Below, piece by piece: positions 1 through 9,941 of a DNA stretch of 64,000 nucleotides; position 1 is the first letter of the stretch; the number at the start of each line of letters is the position of its first letter. Both the position numbers and the translations under genes were made by a program. The stretch is from Chelativorans petroleitrophicus (GTDB lineage: Bacteria > Pseudomonadota > Alphaproteobacteria > Rhizobiales > Rhizobiaceae), in NCBI RefSeq assembly GCF_025398195.1, contig NZ_JAODNV010000013.1, positions 104,182 to 168,181 on the forward strand, read 5' to 3'. The notes under the pieces are model-generated. The model searched no databases and was not told the origin of the DNA. It was given only the letters and a program-made list of their open reading frames with translations.

Positions 1-373
1 AAGTCTGGAATGTGGCGAGATCGGTGGCCACGCAGTGCAGGAGGAAATCCGAATCGCCCGAGACCATCCAGGCCCGGCGCACGATCGGCCAGTTGCGCGC
101 CCGCTCGGCGAAGCTCTTGAGCTCGGCTTCCGACTGGTGGTGCAGCCCCACCAGGCAGAACGCCACCACGTCGAAACCCAGCATCGGGCTGTTGAGCAAG
201 GCGCGGTAGCCCTTGATGACGCCGGTTTCCTCCAGGCGCTTGACCCGGCGCAGGCAGGGCGGCGCCGAGATGCCGACGCGCCGCGAAAGCTCCACATTGG
301 TGATCCGCCCGTTGGCCTGGAGTTCGCGGAGGATTTTCCAGTCAATGGCGTCGAGATCGGCCTTAAGCGGCAT
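1..373 (-). CDS. Lrp/AsnC-family transcriptional regulator, partial at window edge
   Basis: The minus-strand frame starts at ATG 373 and runs off the window. It opens with MPLKADLDAIDWKILRELQ and continues with NVELSRRVGISAPPCLRRV, the AsnC-type helix-turn-helix of Lrp-family regulators. The start of the RAM ligand-binding domain follows (GFDVVAFCLVGLHHQSEAEL). Such proteins respond to amino acids and act as dimers or octamers. It is divergent from trxB across about 240 bases. The same lrp-trxB-lsrB neighbourhood is known in rhizobia. The family is clear; the ligand is unknown and the C-terminus is not in the window. Confidence 0.85.
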   Translation of the reverse strand, partial: MPLKADLDAIDWKILRELQANGRITNVELSRRVGISAPPCLRRVKRLEETGVIKGYRALLNSPMLGFDVVAFCLVGLHHQSEAELKSFAERARNWPIVRRAWMVSGDSDFLLHCVATDLATFQT

Positions 374-611
374 GCGGTATCCTTTTGCCCCCTCGCGCGT
401 GAGTCGCACGAATCCGGTCATGCATGCGCGGTGAAGTTAAGGCAAGTATCAGGCTGCGCCAAGTCCGCCGCCGGGCCAGCGGCGCCGCGCGCCGGCAAAC
501 TGTTGGAAAACCTTTCCTCGCCTTGCAAATCACGGGATGCAATACTTAGATCAAGGCCCGGCTGCCGGTCCGCACGGCGGCCTGTCATCTGTTTGAAAGG
601 ATCGTCGAGCC

Positions 612-1586
612 ATGACCAGCCGCCACGCGCCCGTGCTCATCATCGGATCGGGACCGGCCGGATACACCGCCGCCATCTATGCGGCGCGCGCCATGCTCAG
701 GCCGCTGCTGGTGGCGGGTCTGGAGCAGGGCGGGCAGCTCATGATCACCACGGAGGTGGAGAACTATCCGGGCTTCGCCGAACCGGTGCAGGGGCCGTGG
801 CTGATGGAGCAGATGCGGCTGCAGGCGGAGAATGTGGGCGCAGAGATCGTCTCCGACCTAATCGTGGAGGCGGACATCAAGTCGCGGCCGTTCAGGCTTA
901 CGGGCGATTCCGGCACTGTTTACACCTGCGATGCACTCATCATAGCGACAGGCGCCAAGGCCAAGTGGCTCGGCCTGCCGTCGGAGCAGGCCTTCATGGG
1001 CTTTGGCGTATCGGCGTGCGCCACCTGCGACGGCTTCTTCTATCGCGGCAAGGATGTCGCGGTGGTCGGCGGCGGCAACACGGCGGTGGAGGAGGCGCTT
1101 TATCTGTCCAATCTCGCGCGAAAGGTGACGCTCATTCACCGGCGCGGCGAACTGCGTGCTGAACGCATCCTGCAGGAGCGGCTTTTTGCCAAGGCTAATG
1201 TGGAGATGATGTGGAACACGGTGGTGGACGAGGTGCTGGGTGAGCCTGCCCGCCCGCCCGCACCGCCGTCCGTCACGGGGGTCCGCGTGCAGAATGTCCT
1301 CACCGGCGAGGTCAGCGAGCTTCCGGTGGACGGCGTGTTCATTGCCATCGGTCACGCGCCGGCGGTGGAGCTGTTTGAGGGCAAACTGAAGCAGAAGCCG
1401 AACGGATATCTGTGGACCGAGCCTCACTCCACGCGTACGGATGTGCCGGGCGTGTTTGCGGCAGGTGACGTCACCGACGACGTCTACCGTCAAGCGGTGA
1501 CTGCGGCCGGCCTCGGCTGTATGGCGGCACTTGAAGCGGAAAAATATCTGGCCGAACTGGAGACGCACCGGGAGGCGGCGGAATAG
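612..1586 (+). CDS. trxB: Thioredoxin-disulfide reductase
   Basis: This 324-residue flavoprotein uses NADPH to reduce cytoplasmic thioredoxin. The FAD-binding motif IIGSGPAGYTAAIYAAR lies at residues 10-26. The redox-active CATC disulfide is at residues 136-139, and the NADPH-binding motif VVGGGNTAVEEAL follows. The C-terminal FAD contact is AAGDVTDDVYRQAVTAAG. Length matches the family. The ATG at 612 lies just downstream of a GAAAGGA stretch. The LysR gene lsrB follows after about 40 bases on the same strand, so the two are probably co-transcribed and may form a redox-response unit. Confidence 0.96.
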   Translation: MTSRHAPVLIIGSGPAGYTAAIYAARAMLRPLLVAGLEQGGQLMITTEVENYPGFAEPVQGPWLMEQMRLQAENVGAEIVSDLIVEADIKSRPFRLTGDSGTVYTCDALIIATGAKAKWLGLPSEQAFMGFGVSACATCDGFFYRGKDVAVVGGGNTAVEEALYLSNLARKVTLIHRRGELRAERILQERLFAKANVEMMWNTVVDEVLGEPARPPAPPSVTGVRVQNVLTGEVSELPVDGVFIAIGHAPAVELFEGKLKQKPNGYLWTEPHSTRTDVPGVFAAGDVTDDVYRQAVTAAGLGCMAALEAEKYLAELETHREAAE

Positions 1587-1627
1587 GAGATCGATCGCGG
1601 CGCCCATAACATAAGGGGGAACAGGCG

Positions 1628-2518
1628 TTGGATTGGGACAAGCTACGTGTATTTCACGCTGCTGCGGCGGCGGGATCATTCACGCATGCGGCCGACACCC
1701 TGCACCTTTCGCAATCGGCGATCTCGCGCCAGGTGAGCGCGCTGGAACAGGAGATTGGCGTACCGCTGTTCCACCGGCATGCACGCGGCCTGGTGCTCAC
1801 CGAACAGGGCGAGATGCTTTACCGCACCGCGCACGAGGTGCTGATGAAACTCGAAAGCGTGAAGGTGCGGCTGGCCGAGACCAAGGATCGCCCGTCGGGC
1901 CTGCTACGGGTGTCCACCACCGTCGGGCTAGGGACCGGGTGGCTGACGGAGCGCCTGCCCGAATTCGGCGATCTCTACCCGGACATCCAGCTTCAGCTCA
2001 TCCTCGACAATGAGGAGCTGGATCTGACCATGCGTCAGGCCGACTGTGCCATCCGCATGCGCCAGCCACAGCAGCCCGACCTCATCCAGCGCAAGCTGTT
2101 CACCGTCCATTTCCACCTTTATGCCTCGCCCGCCTATATCAACCGGCACGGCAAGCCCACGTCCATCGCCGATCTCGACCGGCACCGGATTGTCACCTTC
2201 GGCGAGGCGGTGCCGGCGCATCTGAGCGATATGAACTGGCTGGAAACGGCGGGCTGCGCCGACGGCACAAAGCGCGCTGCCGCGCTGCAGATCAACAATA
2301 TCCTGGCCATCAAGATCGCTGTGCAGCGCGGGGCGGGCATCGCCATGCTGCCCGACTATTTTGTCGGGGACGACAGCGGCCTCGTGCAGCTCATGCCGGA
2401 GACGGCGGTGCCCTCATTCGACACCTATTTCTGCTATCCTGACGCGATGAAGAACCAGGCCAAGTTGCAGGTTTTCCGCGATTTTCTCATCTCGAAGTCG
2501 CGAAGCTGGTCCTACTGA
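1628..2518 (+). CDS. lsrB: LysR-family regulator, LsrB/VtlR type
   Basis: The 296-residue product has an N-terminal LysR winged helix (MDWDKLRVFHAAAAAGSFT, then LSQSAISRQVSALE) and a C-terminal substrate-binding domain. The start is a TTG at 1628 preceded by AAGGGGGAACAG; no better ATG gives the canonical N-terminus. Position after trxB and before an AbcR-like sRNA matches rhizobial lsrB (Sinorhizobium) and vtlR (Brucella, Agrobacterium). Those regulators control envelope, redox and virulence or symbiosis functions, and VtlR is known to activate an abcR gene. Cysteines at residues 140, 210 and 269 could be redox sensors, as reported for LsrB. The family call is firm; orthology is inferred from context. 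Confidence 0.85.
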   Translation: MDWDKLRVFHAAAAAGSFTHAADTLHLSQSAISRQVSALEQEIGVPLFHRHARGLVLTEQGEMLYRTAHEVLMKLESVKVRLAETKDRPSGLLRVSTTVGLGTGWLTERLPEFGDLYPDIQLQLILDNEELDLTMRQADCAIRMRQPQQPDLIQRKLFTVHFHLYASPAYINRHGKPTSIADLDRHRIVTFGEAVPAHLSDMNWLETAGCADGTKRAAALQINNILAIKIAVQRGAGIAMLPDYFVGDDSGLVQLMPETAVPSFDTYFCYPDAMKNQAKLQVFRDFLISKSRSWSY

Positions 2519-2532
2519 ACTGCAAATGCGCG

Positions 2533-2554
2533 AGCCATGCAAATATGCATGGCT
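2533..2554. promoter_or_regulatory. Perfect 22-bp dyad upstream of the small RNA promoter
   Basis: Two exact 9-base arms, AGCCATGCA and TGCATGGCT, flank AATA. There is no T-tract after it, so it is not an obvious terminator for lsrB. It lies 20 bases upstream of the putative -35 of the small RNA, which suits a LysR-type activator site. That LsrB binds here is an inference. Confidence 0.45.
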
Positions 2555-2573
2555 GTGTTGCAAATTACCATGG

Positions 2574-2602
2574 TTGTTATTTAGGCAGTCCATGCCCATA
2601 TC
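2574..2602 (+). promoter_or_regulatory. Putative sigma-70 promoter of the AbcR-like sRNA
   Basis: TTGTTA (2574-2579) and CATATC (2597-2602) are separated by 17 bases, which would place the transcription start near 2608-2610. The boxes are imperfect, which is compatible with a promoter that needs an activator. Confidence 0.4.
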
Positions 2603-2607
2603 GAGGT

Positions 2608-2724
2608 CACTCCCGGGGCGCGTTCTCCTCCCATTAGCCCCCGGCGAGTGTTCCCCTCTGGAGGTTTCGCCTTAATGGCACTTCCATAACTGGGCCGGAT
2701 CTTCCCGATCCGGCTCTTTTTTTT
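2608..2724 (+). ncRNA. AbcR (alpha-r15) family small regulatory RNA candidate
   Basis: This gene-free stretch directly after lsrB ends in a strong intrinsic terminator. It carries two pyrimidine-rich segments, TCTCCTCCCATTAG (2624-2637) and TTCCCCTCTGG (2651-2661), which resemble the CUCCC-type anti-Shine-Dalgarno motifs of AbcR sRNAs. The expected length of about 117 nt equals the family size. In Sinorhizobium, Brucella and Agrobacterium abcR genes lie beside lsrB/vtlR. AbcR RNAs act with Hfq to repress mRNAs of ABC transporter binding proteins. The 5' end is uncertain. Only one copy is seen here, whereas some relatives carry two in tandem. Confidence 0.65.
2694..2724 (+). terminator. Rho-independent terminator of the sRNA
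   Basis: An 8-bp perfect stem (GCCGGATC / GATCCGGC) with a TTCCC loop is followed by TC and eight T residues. It is one of the strongest intrinsic terminators in the window. The rest of the gap, 2725-2910, shows no further feature. Confidence 0.9.
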
Positions 2725-2910
2725 GTGGCTTCCAAATCAGATCCCGGCGTTTCTGTCGAAGCGCCTTTCCGTGTTTGGCTTGTCGTTCACAATGCTTTGC
2801 GGGCCGTTCTTAAATTGTGCATCTTCGGTATGCATGAGCGCAGACCATCTGTCTGAGGGCGGAGAGTCGGCCTTGCCGCCCGGGCGAGGCGTATCCGGAA
2901 GATCGTTAGT

Positions 2911-4923
2911 TCAGGCCGCTTTGCCCCTGCTGCTCAATGCATCGTCGGCGAGTCGGCCGGTGAGTTCGGCCATATGGTCGAAGCGTGCACGGTAGGTGGC
3001 CACGCCGGCCGTTGCCGAGCGCAACTCGATGATGAGATTGTCCATCTCCGCTTCGGGAAGCAGGGCTTCCACAATATCCCACCCCGGTTGGTCGGTACGT
3101 GTTTCGAAGCCCAGAATCTGCCCGCGCCTTTGCGACAGGATCGCCGTGATCTTCGCGGTGGCGTCGGACGGCGTATCCACCTCCACCTTGAGGATCGGCT
3201 CGAGCAGCACGGGGCTTGCAGCTGCAAGCCCTTCCTTCATGGCGAGCCGCGCGGCGAGCTGGAAGGCCATGTCGGACGAATCCACCGTGTGATAGGAGCC
3301 GTCCGCGAGGTTCACCGCGATATCCACGACGGGGAAACCCAGAGGCCCCTGCTGAAGCGCATCCCGGACACCGGTTTCGACCGAGGGGATGTATTGCTTC
3401 GGCACCACCCCGCCGGTGATCGACTCGGTGAACTCGAAGCCGCTGCCGCGCGGAAGCGGCTTAATTTCTAGCAGGACATCGCCGAACTGGCCGTGGCCGC
3501 CCGACTGCTTCTTGTGGCGCCCGCGCTGGGTGACGGCCTTGCGGATCGTCTCGCGGTAGGGGACCGACGGCGGGCGTGTCTCGACTGCAATCTGGTACTT
3601 CCCTTCCAGCCGCTCCCGCGCAATCCGTAGATGCATCTCGCCCTGGCCACCGAGAACGGTCTCGTTCGAATCACGGTTCTGTTCCAGAACGAGCGATGGA
3701 TCCTCCTGCAGAAGCTTCTGCAGTGCCGCCGAGAGTTTCACCTCGTCCTTGCGGTCACGCGGGCTGATGACAATGGAGAAAACCGGCGGCGGCGCGGAAA
3801 GCGTGACAAGCCGGGGCGCCGCCGTCTTGCCCGTGGTGAGCGTGCCGCCGGTCTCCGCCTTGTCGAGCTTGCCGAGCGCCACCGTCTCGCCTTCTTCCGC
3901 CGACGCGATCTTGCTCTGCTCGCGGCCCACCATTCTATAGAGGCCCGAGACGCGTCCCGCCTCCGGTAGTTCCGCGCCGTCGGCGATCGAGCCTGACAGG
4001 ACGCGCGCGATGGAAATCTTTCCGCCATGGCCCGTATGCACCGTCTTCATGACCTGAAGCGCGGTACCGTCGGCCTCCTTCAGGCCCAGGCGATCTCGCG
4101 TCCGGGCAACGCCCGGCACATCGTGGCGCACCGCCTTCAACAGGCGCAGAACGCCATTGCCCTTCTCTGCCGAGCCGATCAGAACCGGAATCACGGCCCC
4201 GTCGCGCACGTCCGCGGCAAGATCGTCAAAGACGGCGTCGCGCGGAGGCTCGATCTCCTCCAGAACCTGCTCCATGAGCGCATCGTCATGGTCGGCCAAC
4301 GTTTCGAGCATGGAAAAGCGCGCCTCGAGTTCCCGCGCCTTCTCGTCGTCGGGAATGGGCGCAATCTCGCTTTCGGCATGTTCGCGGTAGATGTAGGCGC
4401 GCTCCAGCGCAAGATCGATGGAGCCGATCACGATGCCGTCCTTCCGCAGGGGGATCTGACGTAACAGCAGCGGTGTCGCGCTCGCGGGCTGCAGCGTTTT
4501 CAGCATGTCGCGCACGCCCGCCGTGCTCTTGTCGATCTTGTTGAGGAAGACCATCCTCGGCAGCTTCAGCTGCTCCAGCCGACGCAGGACGAGCTGCAGC
4601 ATCGGCAGCTTGCTGTCCTCCGCATCGACCACCACCACCGCCGCATCGGCCGCGGCGAGGATCGGTTCGGCCTCATGCGCGAATTCAATCGACCCGGGGC
4701 AGTCCACGAAGGTGATGCTTTCATCCATGAAGCGCGTCGTGGCGAAGCTCGCCTCCACGCTCATGGCATGCTCGCCTGCGCTGTTGCCATGGCTTGTCTG
4801 TCGTGCAATGGCGCCCGTGCGCGCCAGTATCGCTTCAAAGAGCGTGGTCTTGCCGCTTGCCAGGGGACCGAGAATGGCTATGCATTTCGGTCCTTTGTGT
4901 CTCTCCCCGGCTCGATTGCCCAT
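2911..4923 (-). CDS. Elongation factor G-like GTPase (non-canonical EF-G paralogue)
   Basis: The 670-residue translational GTPase has a P-loop GPLASGKTTL near residue 20, a G3 motif DCPGS and a G4 motif NKID. The later EF-G domains II-V are recognisable (for example GGHGQFGDVLLEIKPL). Canonical bacterial EF-G is about 695 residues, carries DTPGHVDF and is encoded in the str operon. This protein lacks that exact G3 motif and stands alone, so it belongs to the EF-G-like family of unknown specific role, perhaps ribosome rescue or recycling. The ATG at 4923 has GAGGAGG eight bases upstream. It is probably monocistronic. Confidence 0.85.
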   Translation of the reverse strand: MGNRAGERHKGPKCIAILGPLASGKTTLFEAILARTGAIARQTSHGNSAGEHAMSVEASFATTRFMDESITFVDCPGSIEFAHEAEPILAAADAAVVVVDAEDSKLPMLQLVLRRLEQLKLPRMVFLNKIDKSTAGVRDMLKTLQPASATPLLLRQIPLRKDGIVIGSIDLALERAYIYREHAESEIAPIPDDEKARELEARFSMLETLADHDDALMEQVLEEIEPPRDAVFDDLAADVRDGAVIPVLIGSAEKGNGVLRLLKAVRHDVPGVARTRDRLGLKEADGTALQVMKTVHTGHGGKISIARVLSGSIADGAELPEAGRVSGLYRMVGREQSKIASAEEGETVALGKLDKAETGGTLTTGKTAAPRLVTLSAPPPVFSIVISPRDRKDEVKLSAALQKLLQEDPSLVLEQNRDSNETVLGGQGEMHLRIARERLEGKYQIAVETRPPSVPYRETIRKAVTQRGRHKKQSGGHGQFGDVLLEIKPLPRGSGFEFTESITGGVVPKQYIPSVETGVRDALQQGPLGFPVVDIAVNLADGSYHTVDSSDMAFQLAARLAMKEGLAAASPVLLEPILKVEVDTPSDATAKITAILSQRRGQILGFETRTDQPGWDIVEALLPEAEMDNLIIELRSATAGVATYRARFDHMAELTGRLADDALSSRGKAA

Positions 4924-5091
4924 GATGCCGACCTCCTCTCATGTCTCCACCCCATGAGCGGCGGCCGGCCCCCACGGCCGTCGCGCAGGCGTATGCCTCT
5001 CCTCCGAGCATTCCGCCATCAGGGAGCATGGTCACACGCCTTGCGCTTGCGGGCAAGGGGGGAAGGGCGAGATTGTGATGAGGGTGGCTGG

Positions 5092-6027
5092 CTAGAGATC
5101 CAGCATCCAGGTCTGACCTACGAGGTCCTTCCCGAAGGAGTGGTGCGGTTCCTCCTTCACGAGCTTGAATCCGGCGGCCTGGTAGATGCGGCGTGCGGAG
5201 ACGAGAATGTCATTGGTCCAGAGCGTGATCGCCTTGTAGCCCTTCGCCCGCGCGAAGCCGATGCACTCGTCGACAAGCCGCCGTCCGATGCCGAGTCCCC
5301 GTGCGGCAGGCTCCACATAGAGCAGCCGGAGCTTCGCTACGGTGTCGGATTCCCGGACGAGAAAGACAGACCCCACCACCTCGCCATCGCGCTCCGCGAT
5401 CCAGGAGGCTTCGCGGCGGGGATCGAATTGCCGCACGAAATCGCTCAGGATTTGTGCTGCCAGCGCCTCGTAGGTTTCGTCCCAGCCATATTCATGATGG
5501 TAGATGAGCCCCTGCCGGTGCACGATCCAGCCCAGATCGCCGGCCCGCAGCGGACGGAGGATATAGGCCGGCCCCGTATCCGGTGCCGGGCCGAGCAGCC
5601 GCTGAATGGTGCCCATCGCCGCCGTCAGCTTCTCCCGCTCGTCGGGCGAAAGGCGGGCAAGCAGATCGGCCACGAGGTCGCGGGCGGCCCGGTTGAGGGG
5701 CTCGAACGCCCGGCGTCCGGCCTCGGTCAGTCCAAGATGGAAGCGCCGTCCGTCGTCGGCCGCTGGCCGGCGTTCGATGAGGCCGCGCCGCTCGAACTTC
5801 TTCAGCATGCGGCTCAGATAGCCCTCATCCAGGCCGAGGTCGCCGGCGAGTGCGCTGGCCGTCAGCCCATCCCTGTGCGCCAGCTCGAAGAGTACGCGCG
5901 CTTCCGTCAGGGAAAATTCGCTCCTGTACAATCCGTCTTCCAGCACGCCGATCTGACGAGTGTAAAAGCGGTTGAAACGCCTTACAGCGTCGATCTGCTG
6001 TTCCGATGGTGATTGAATGAGGTTCAT
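5092..6027 (-). CDS. MarR-type regulator fused to a GNAT N-acetyltransferase
   Basis: The 311-residue protein has two domains. Residues about 1-140 form a MarR winged helix (EGYLSRMLKKFERRGLIERR). Residues about 155-311 form a GNAT domain with the acetyl-CoA loop RGLGIGRRLVDECIGFA. Such fusions are a known bacterial architecture, but substrate and ligand are not known here. I chose the ATG at 6027, which has AGGAG seven bases upstream, over a longer in-frame start at 6093 that would read through the promoter. A promoter and candidate operator lie immediately upstream, so autoregulation is likely. It is transcribed alone. Confidence 0.88.
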   Translation of the reverse strand: MNLIQSPSEQQIDAVRRFNRFYTRQIGVLEDGLYRSEFSLTEARVLFELAHRDGLTASALAGDLGLDEGYLSRMLKKFERRGLIERRPAADDGRRFHLGLTEAGRRAFEPLNRAARDLVADLLARLSPDEREKLTAAMGTIQRLLGPAPDTGPAYILRPLRAGDLGWIVHRQGLIYHHEYGWDETYEALAAQILSDFVRQFDPRREASWIAERDGEVVGSVFLVRESDTVAKLRLLYVEPAARGLGIGRRLVDECIGFARAKGYKAITLWTNDILVSARRIYQAAGFKLVKEEPHHSFGKDLVGQTWMLDL

Positions 6028-6045
6028 GGCAATTCTCCTGTTGCC

Positions 6046-6074
6046 AATATCAACTATATACTTGCTTAAGTCAA
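6046..6074 (-). promoter_or_regulatory. Promoter and candidate operator of the MarR-GNAT gene
   Basis: On the minus strand TTGACT (6074-6069) and GATATT (6051-6046) are spaced by 17 bases, a good sigma-70 arrangement. The -35 box is part of TTGACTTAAGCAA (6074-6062), centred on the palindrome CTTAAG and ending in TTG/CAA half-sites, as expected for a MarR operator. Operator use is inferred. Confidence 0.5.
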
Positions 6075-6153
6075 TTAATAGAGCAAAAACCAAGCCGCCC
6101 CGGCGACGCCGGAGCGGCTGGTTCCATGGAGGATGGATCGGTCTCTTACACGC

Positions 6154-7836
<1,683 letters not shown>

Positions 7837-8706
7837 GTGTCACTGGCTGAAAAAATCCAGGAGCGGATCGAAGCAGCGATTGTCGTCGATGAAATCGGCA
7901 TCGAGACCGGGCGCTACGGTTCACACATCCTCAAGACTCGTTATCAGGCGATTTTTCGTAGAACGCCCGAAGGGCTGACGCCATGGGGCGTTACAGGCAC
8001 AGTGCAGCCGCATCTTCACGAACGGCCAATCTCGCTCGATTCGTTTTGGGCGGACATCGCCCCCGACGACCAACCCTTCGTCGAGTCTTTGGGACGTATG
8101 CTGCAGTTACGCAACCATCGCAGTATCCACGCCGGCGATCTGGTGCTGCTTTGGGATTATGATCAGCGCCTGTTCGCCAGTACGGATACACCCGAGGCAC
8201 AGGTTGCCCGCCTCGTATCTCTGCTGCCGTCCGCGGAAATCGACCAGCATCTTTTTCTGTGCAGGTTGCCGGGGAACGGGGAGGAGGGCCGAGTTGCGGA
8301 GCTGGCGGCGGTACTGCAATTAAACGGAATAGCCACTGCCGTTGAGGATTTCGGCACGCCTGCGGAATCCGCCTCACGCATTCGCCAGATCAACCCGCAG
8401 ATCGTGACATTCGAGGGGCGCTGGTTTCGACGTATCGCGGATGTGCCGGCGGCCGTCGACCTCCTCGGCTCTTTTGTCGAAGCGTTGCGGCGGGAGGGGC
8501 GACAAGTGCTGATCGAGGGTATTGAAACGCCGGACCAACTGCGCGCCGCATTCGATACAGGTGCCGATCTGTTGAGAGGCGACCTGTTGCGTCCGGCGCA
8601 GCCGGTTGGCGTGATCTTTGATACCGAACCGCTCGATGGGGAAGCACTGCTTCTAACCCGGAGCACGGGAACGTCACCTTTGCCTGGGCAGGGGCGCCCC
8701 GCCTGA
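7837..8706 (+). CDS. Degenerate EAL-domain protein, probably catalytically inactive
   Basis: The 289-residue product starts at a GTG preceded by AGGAGG. Its C-terminal half keeps the skeleton of an EAL phosphodiesterase: VEDFGTP stands where DDFGTG is expected, and VLIEGIETPDQLRAAFDTGA followed by RGDLLRPAQPVG matches the conserved EAL C-terminus. The EALLRW motif is replaced by a WGVTGT segment, and the KID lysine region reads VTFEGRW. Key metal- and water-activating residues are therefore missing. It may bind cyclic di-GMP or act as a protein partner. It has no signal peptide, membrane segment or GGDEF domain, and it is followed by a GST gene. Confidence 0.7.
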   Translation: MSLAEKIQERIEAAIVVDEIGIETGRYGSHILKTRYQAIFRRTPEGLTPWGVTGTVQPHLHERPISLDSFWADIAPDDQPFVESLGRMLQLRNHRSIHAGDLVLLWDYDQRLFASTDTPEAQVARLVSLLPSAEIDQHLFLCRLPGNGEEGRVAELAAVLQLNGIATAVEDFGTPAESASRIRQINPQIVTFEGRWFRRIADVPAAVDLLGSFVEALRREGRQVLIEGIETPDQLRAAFDTGADLLRGDLLRPAQPVGVIFDTEPLDGEALLLTRSTGTSPLPGQGRPA

Positions 8707-8804
8707 CGCGCGATGGCTCAATCCTGTTGATGGTCCGCGAAAAACTTTTCATTCGCGGCTGTACCGTGGCGCGCTAGAAAGGAGGGGAAGAAGGGAGCCG
8801 CCTC

Positions 8805-9410
8805 ATGAAGCTTTACGGAATGACCGACAGCGGGAATTGTTACAAGCCCAGACTTCTGCTGGCGAAGCTTGGCATTCCCTATGAGCATATTGAGGTCAGT
8901 TCGCGTGACGGGTCCACGCGCAGGCCGGATTTCCTTGCCAGGAATCCCAACGGCAGGGTGCCCGTTCTGGAGCTGGACGACGGGCGTTTTCTCTCCGAGT
9001 CCAACGCCATATTGCTCCATCTTGCTGAAGGCACCCGCTTCCTGCCGTCCGATCCTTACCAACGCGCGCTCGTCTATCAGTGGCTCTTTTTCGAGCAGTA
9101 CAGTCACGAGCCCTTTGTGGCCGTCAGGCGTGCGCTGTTGATGTATCCGGAAAGGGCCGCCCAAGCCACTCCGGAGAGGCTTGCCGCCACGCTTGAGGGA
9201 GGCAATCACGCGCTCGGCGTCATGGAGCGGCAACTTTCCCGCACGCCTTTCCTGGCCGGTGAAGCGTACACGGTGGCCGATATCGCGCTTTATGCCTACA
9301 CGCATGACGCGCACAATGGCGGCTTCGATCTTGCCGCCTTTCCCGCTGTTTCCGCCTGGCTGGAGCGTGTACGAAACGACCCCGGCCACATTCCGATGGT
9401 CGGCTCGTAG
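8805..9410 (+). CDS. Glutathione S-transferase family protein
   Basis: The 201-residue protein has an N-terminal thioredoxin-like domain (MKLYGMTDSGNCYKPRLLL, then the cis-proline loop GRVPVLELDDGRFLSESNAI, with the glutathione-contacting ES pair). The helical C-terminal domain ends in FLAGEAYTVADIALYAYTHDA, which carries the N-capping box. Length is typical of bacterial cytosolic GSTs. Its substrate is unknown. It lies about 100 bases after the degenerate EAL gene on the same strand but need not share its promoter. Confidence 0.92.
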   Translation: MKLYGMTDSGNCYKPRLLLAKLGIPYEHIEVSSRDGSTRRPDFLARNPNGRVPVLELDDGRFLSESNAILLHLAEGTRFLPSDPYQRALVYQWLFFEQYSHEPFVAVRRALLMYPERAAQATPERLAATLEGGNHALGVMERQLSRTPFLAGEAYTVADIALYAYTHDAHNGGFDLAAFPAVSAWLERVRNDPGHIPMVGS

Positions 9411-9518
9411 ATACGCCGAAGCCTGCCCGCAGCGGGAACGCCCGTAACCCCGCCACTTATGTAGCCCGCGCCCGTCTCCACCCGTAGTGGGTGGAGAACG
9501 ATCGCCCGCTTTTAGCTC

Positions 9519-9752
9519 TTAAGCGACCGCCTGGAGATCGGTTTCTCCGTCTTGCGTCTCCTTGGGGCGGTGCGACGCAACCGTCTTCAGCACGATGTTC
9601 AATTCATCAATGTCTACGTAAAAGACGCGGGCAAGCCGAACCGGAATAAGTTCTTCCGGTACGCCGTGTTGCAACAGTTTTTCAACCGCATGCATTAAAT
9701 GCACCCGGTCGGTCAGGCGCACTTTGATGCTATCTTCAAAGGGATAACGCAT
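9519..9752 (-). CDS. Small conserved-looking hypothetical protein
   Basis: This 77-residue frame starts MRYPFEDSIKVRLTDRVHL and has AGGAAGA upstream of the ATG at 9752. The open frame extends further upstream, but no ribosome-binding site supports that. There is no signal peptide or membrane segment. The composition (DELNIV, RLARVFYVDID) looks like a real folded small protein. I do not recognise a family. Confidence 0.6.
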   Translation of the reverse strand: MRYPFEDSIKVRLTDRVHLMHAVEKLLQHGVPEELIPVRLARVFYVDIDELNIVLKTVASHRPKETQDGETDLQAVA

Positions 9753-9941
9753 GGTCTTCTTCCTGATCGGAGATGACAAACGCATGACACGAACCAGGAA
9801 CGCGCCGAGGCTACGCGTAGATATAGGCCAATCAGCGTAAACAATATGCTTAAGGAACAATACGCGCGCAACGGGAAACTTTCGCGTGAGCGTACACTTC
9901 CCTGTTCATCCACAAGAAATGCGTTATCCTGTGAAAATTTA

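Noticed and set aside
6028..6093. Longer N-terminus for the MarR-GNAT protein
   Set aside because: The extra codons would be read through the promoter and operator, and lack a ribosome-binding site; ATG 6027 has AGGAG.
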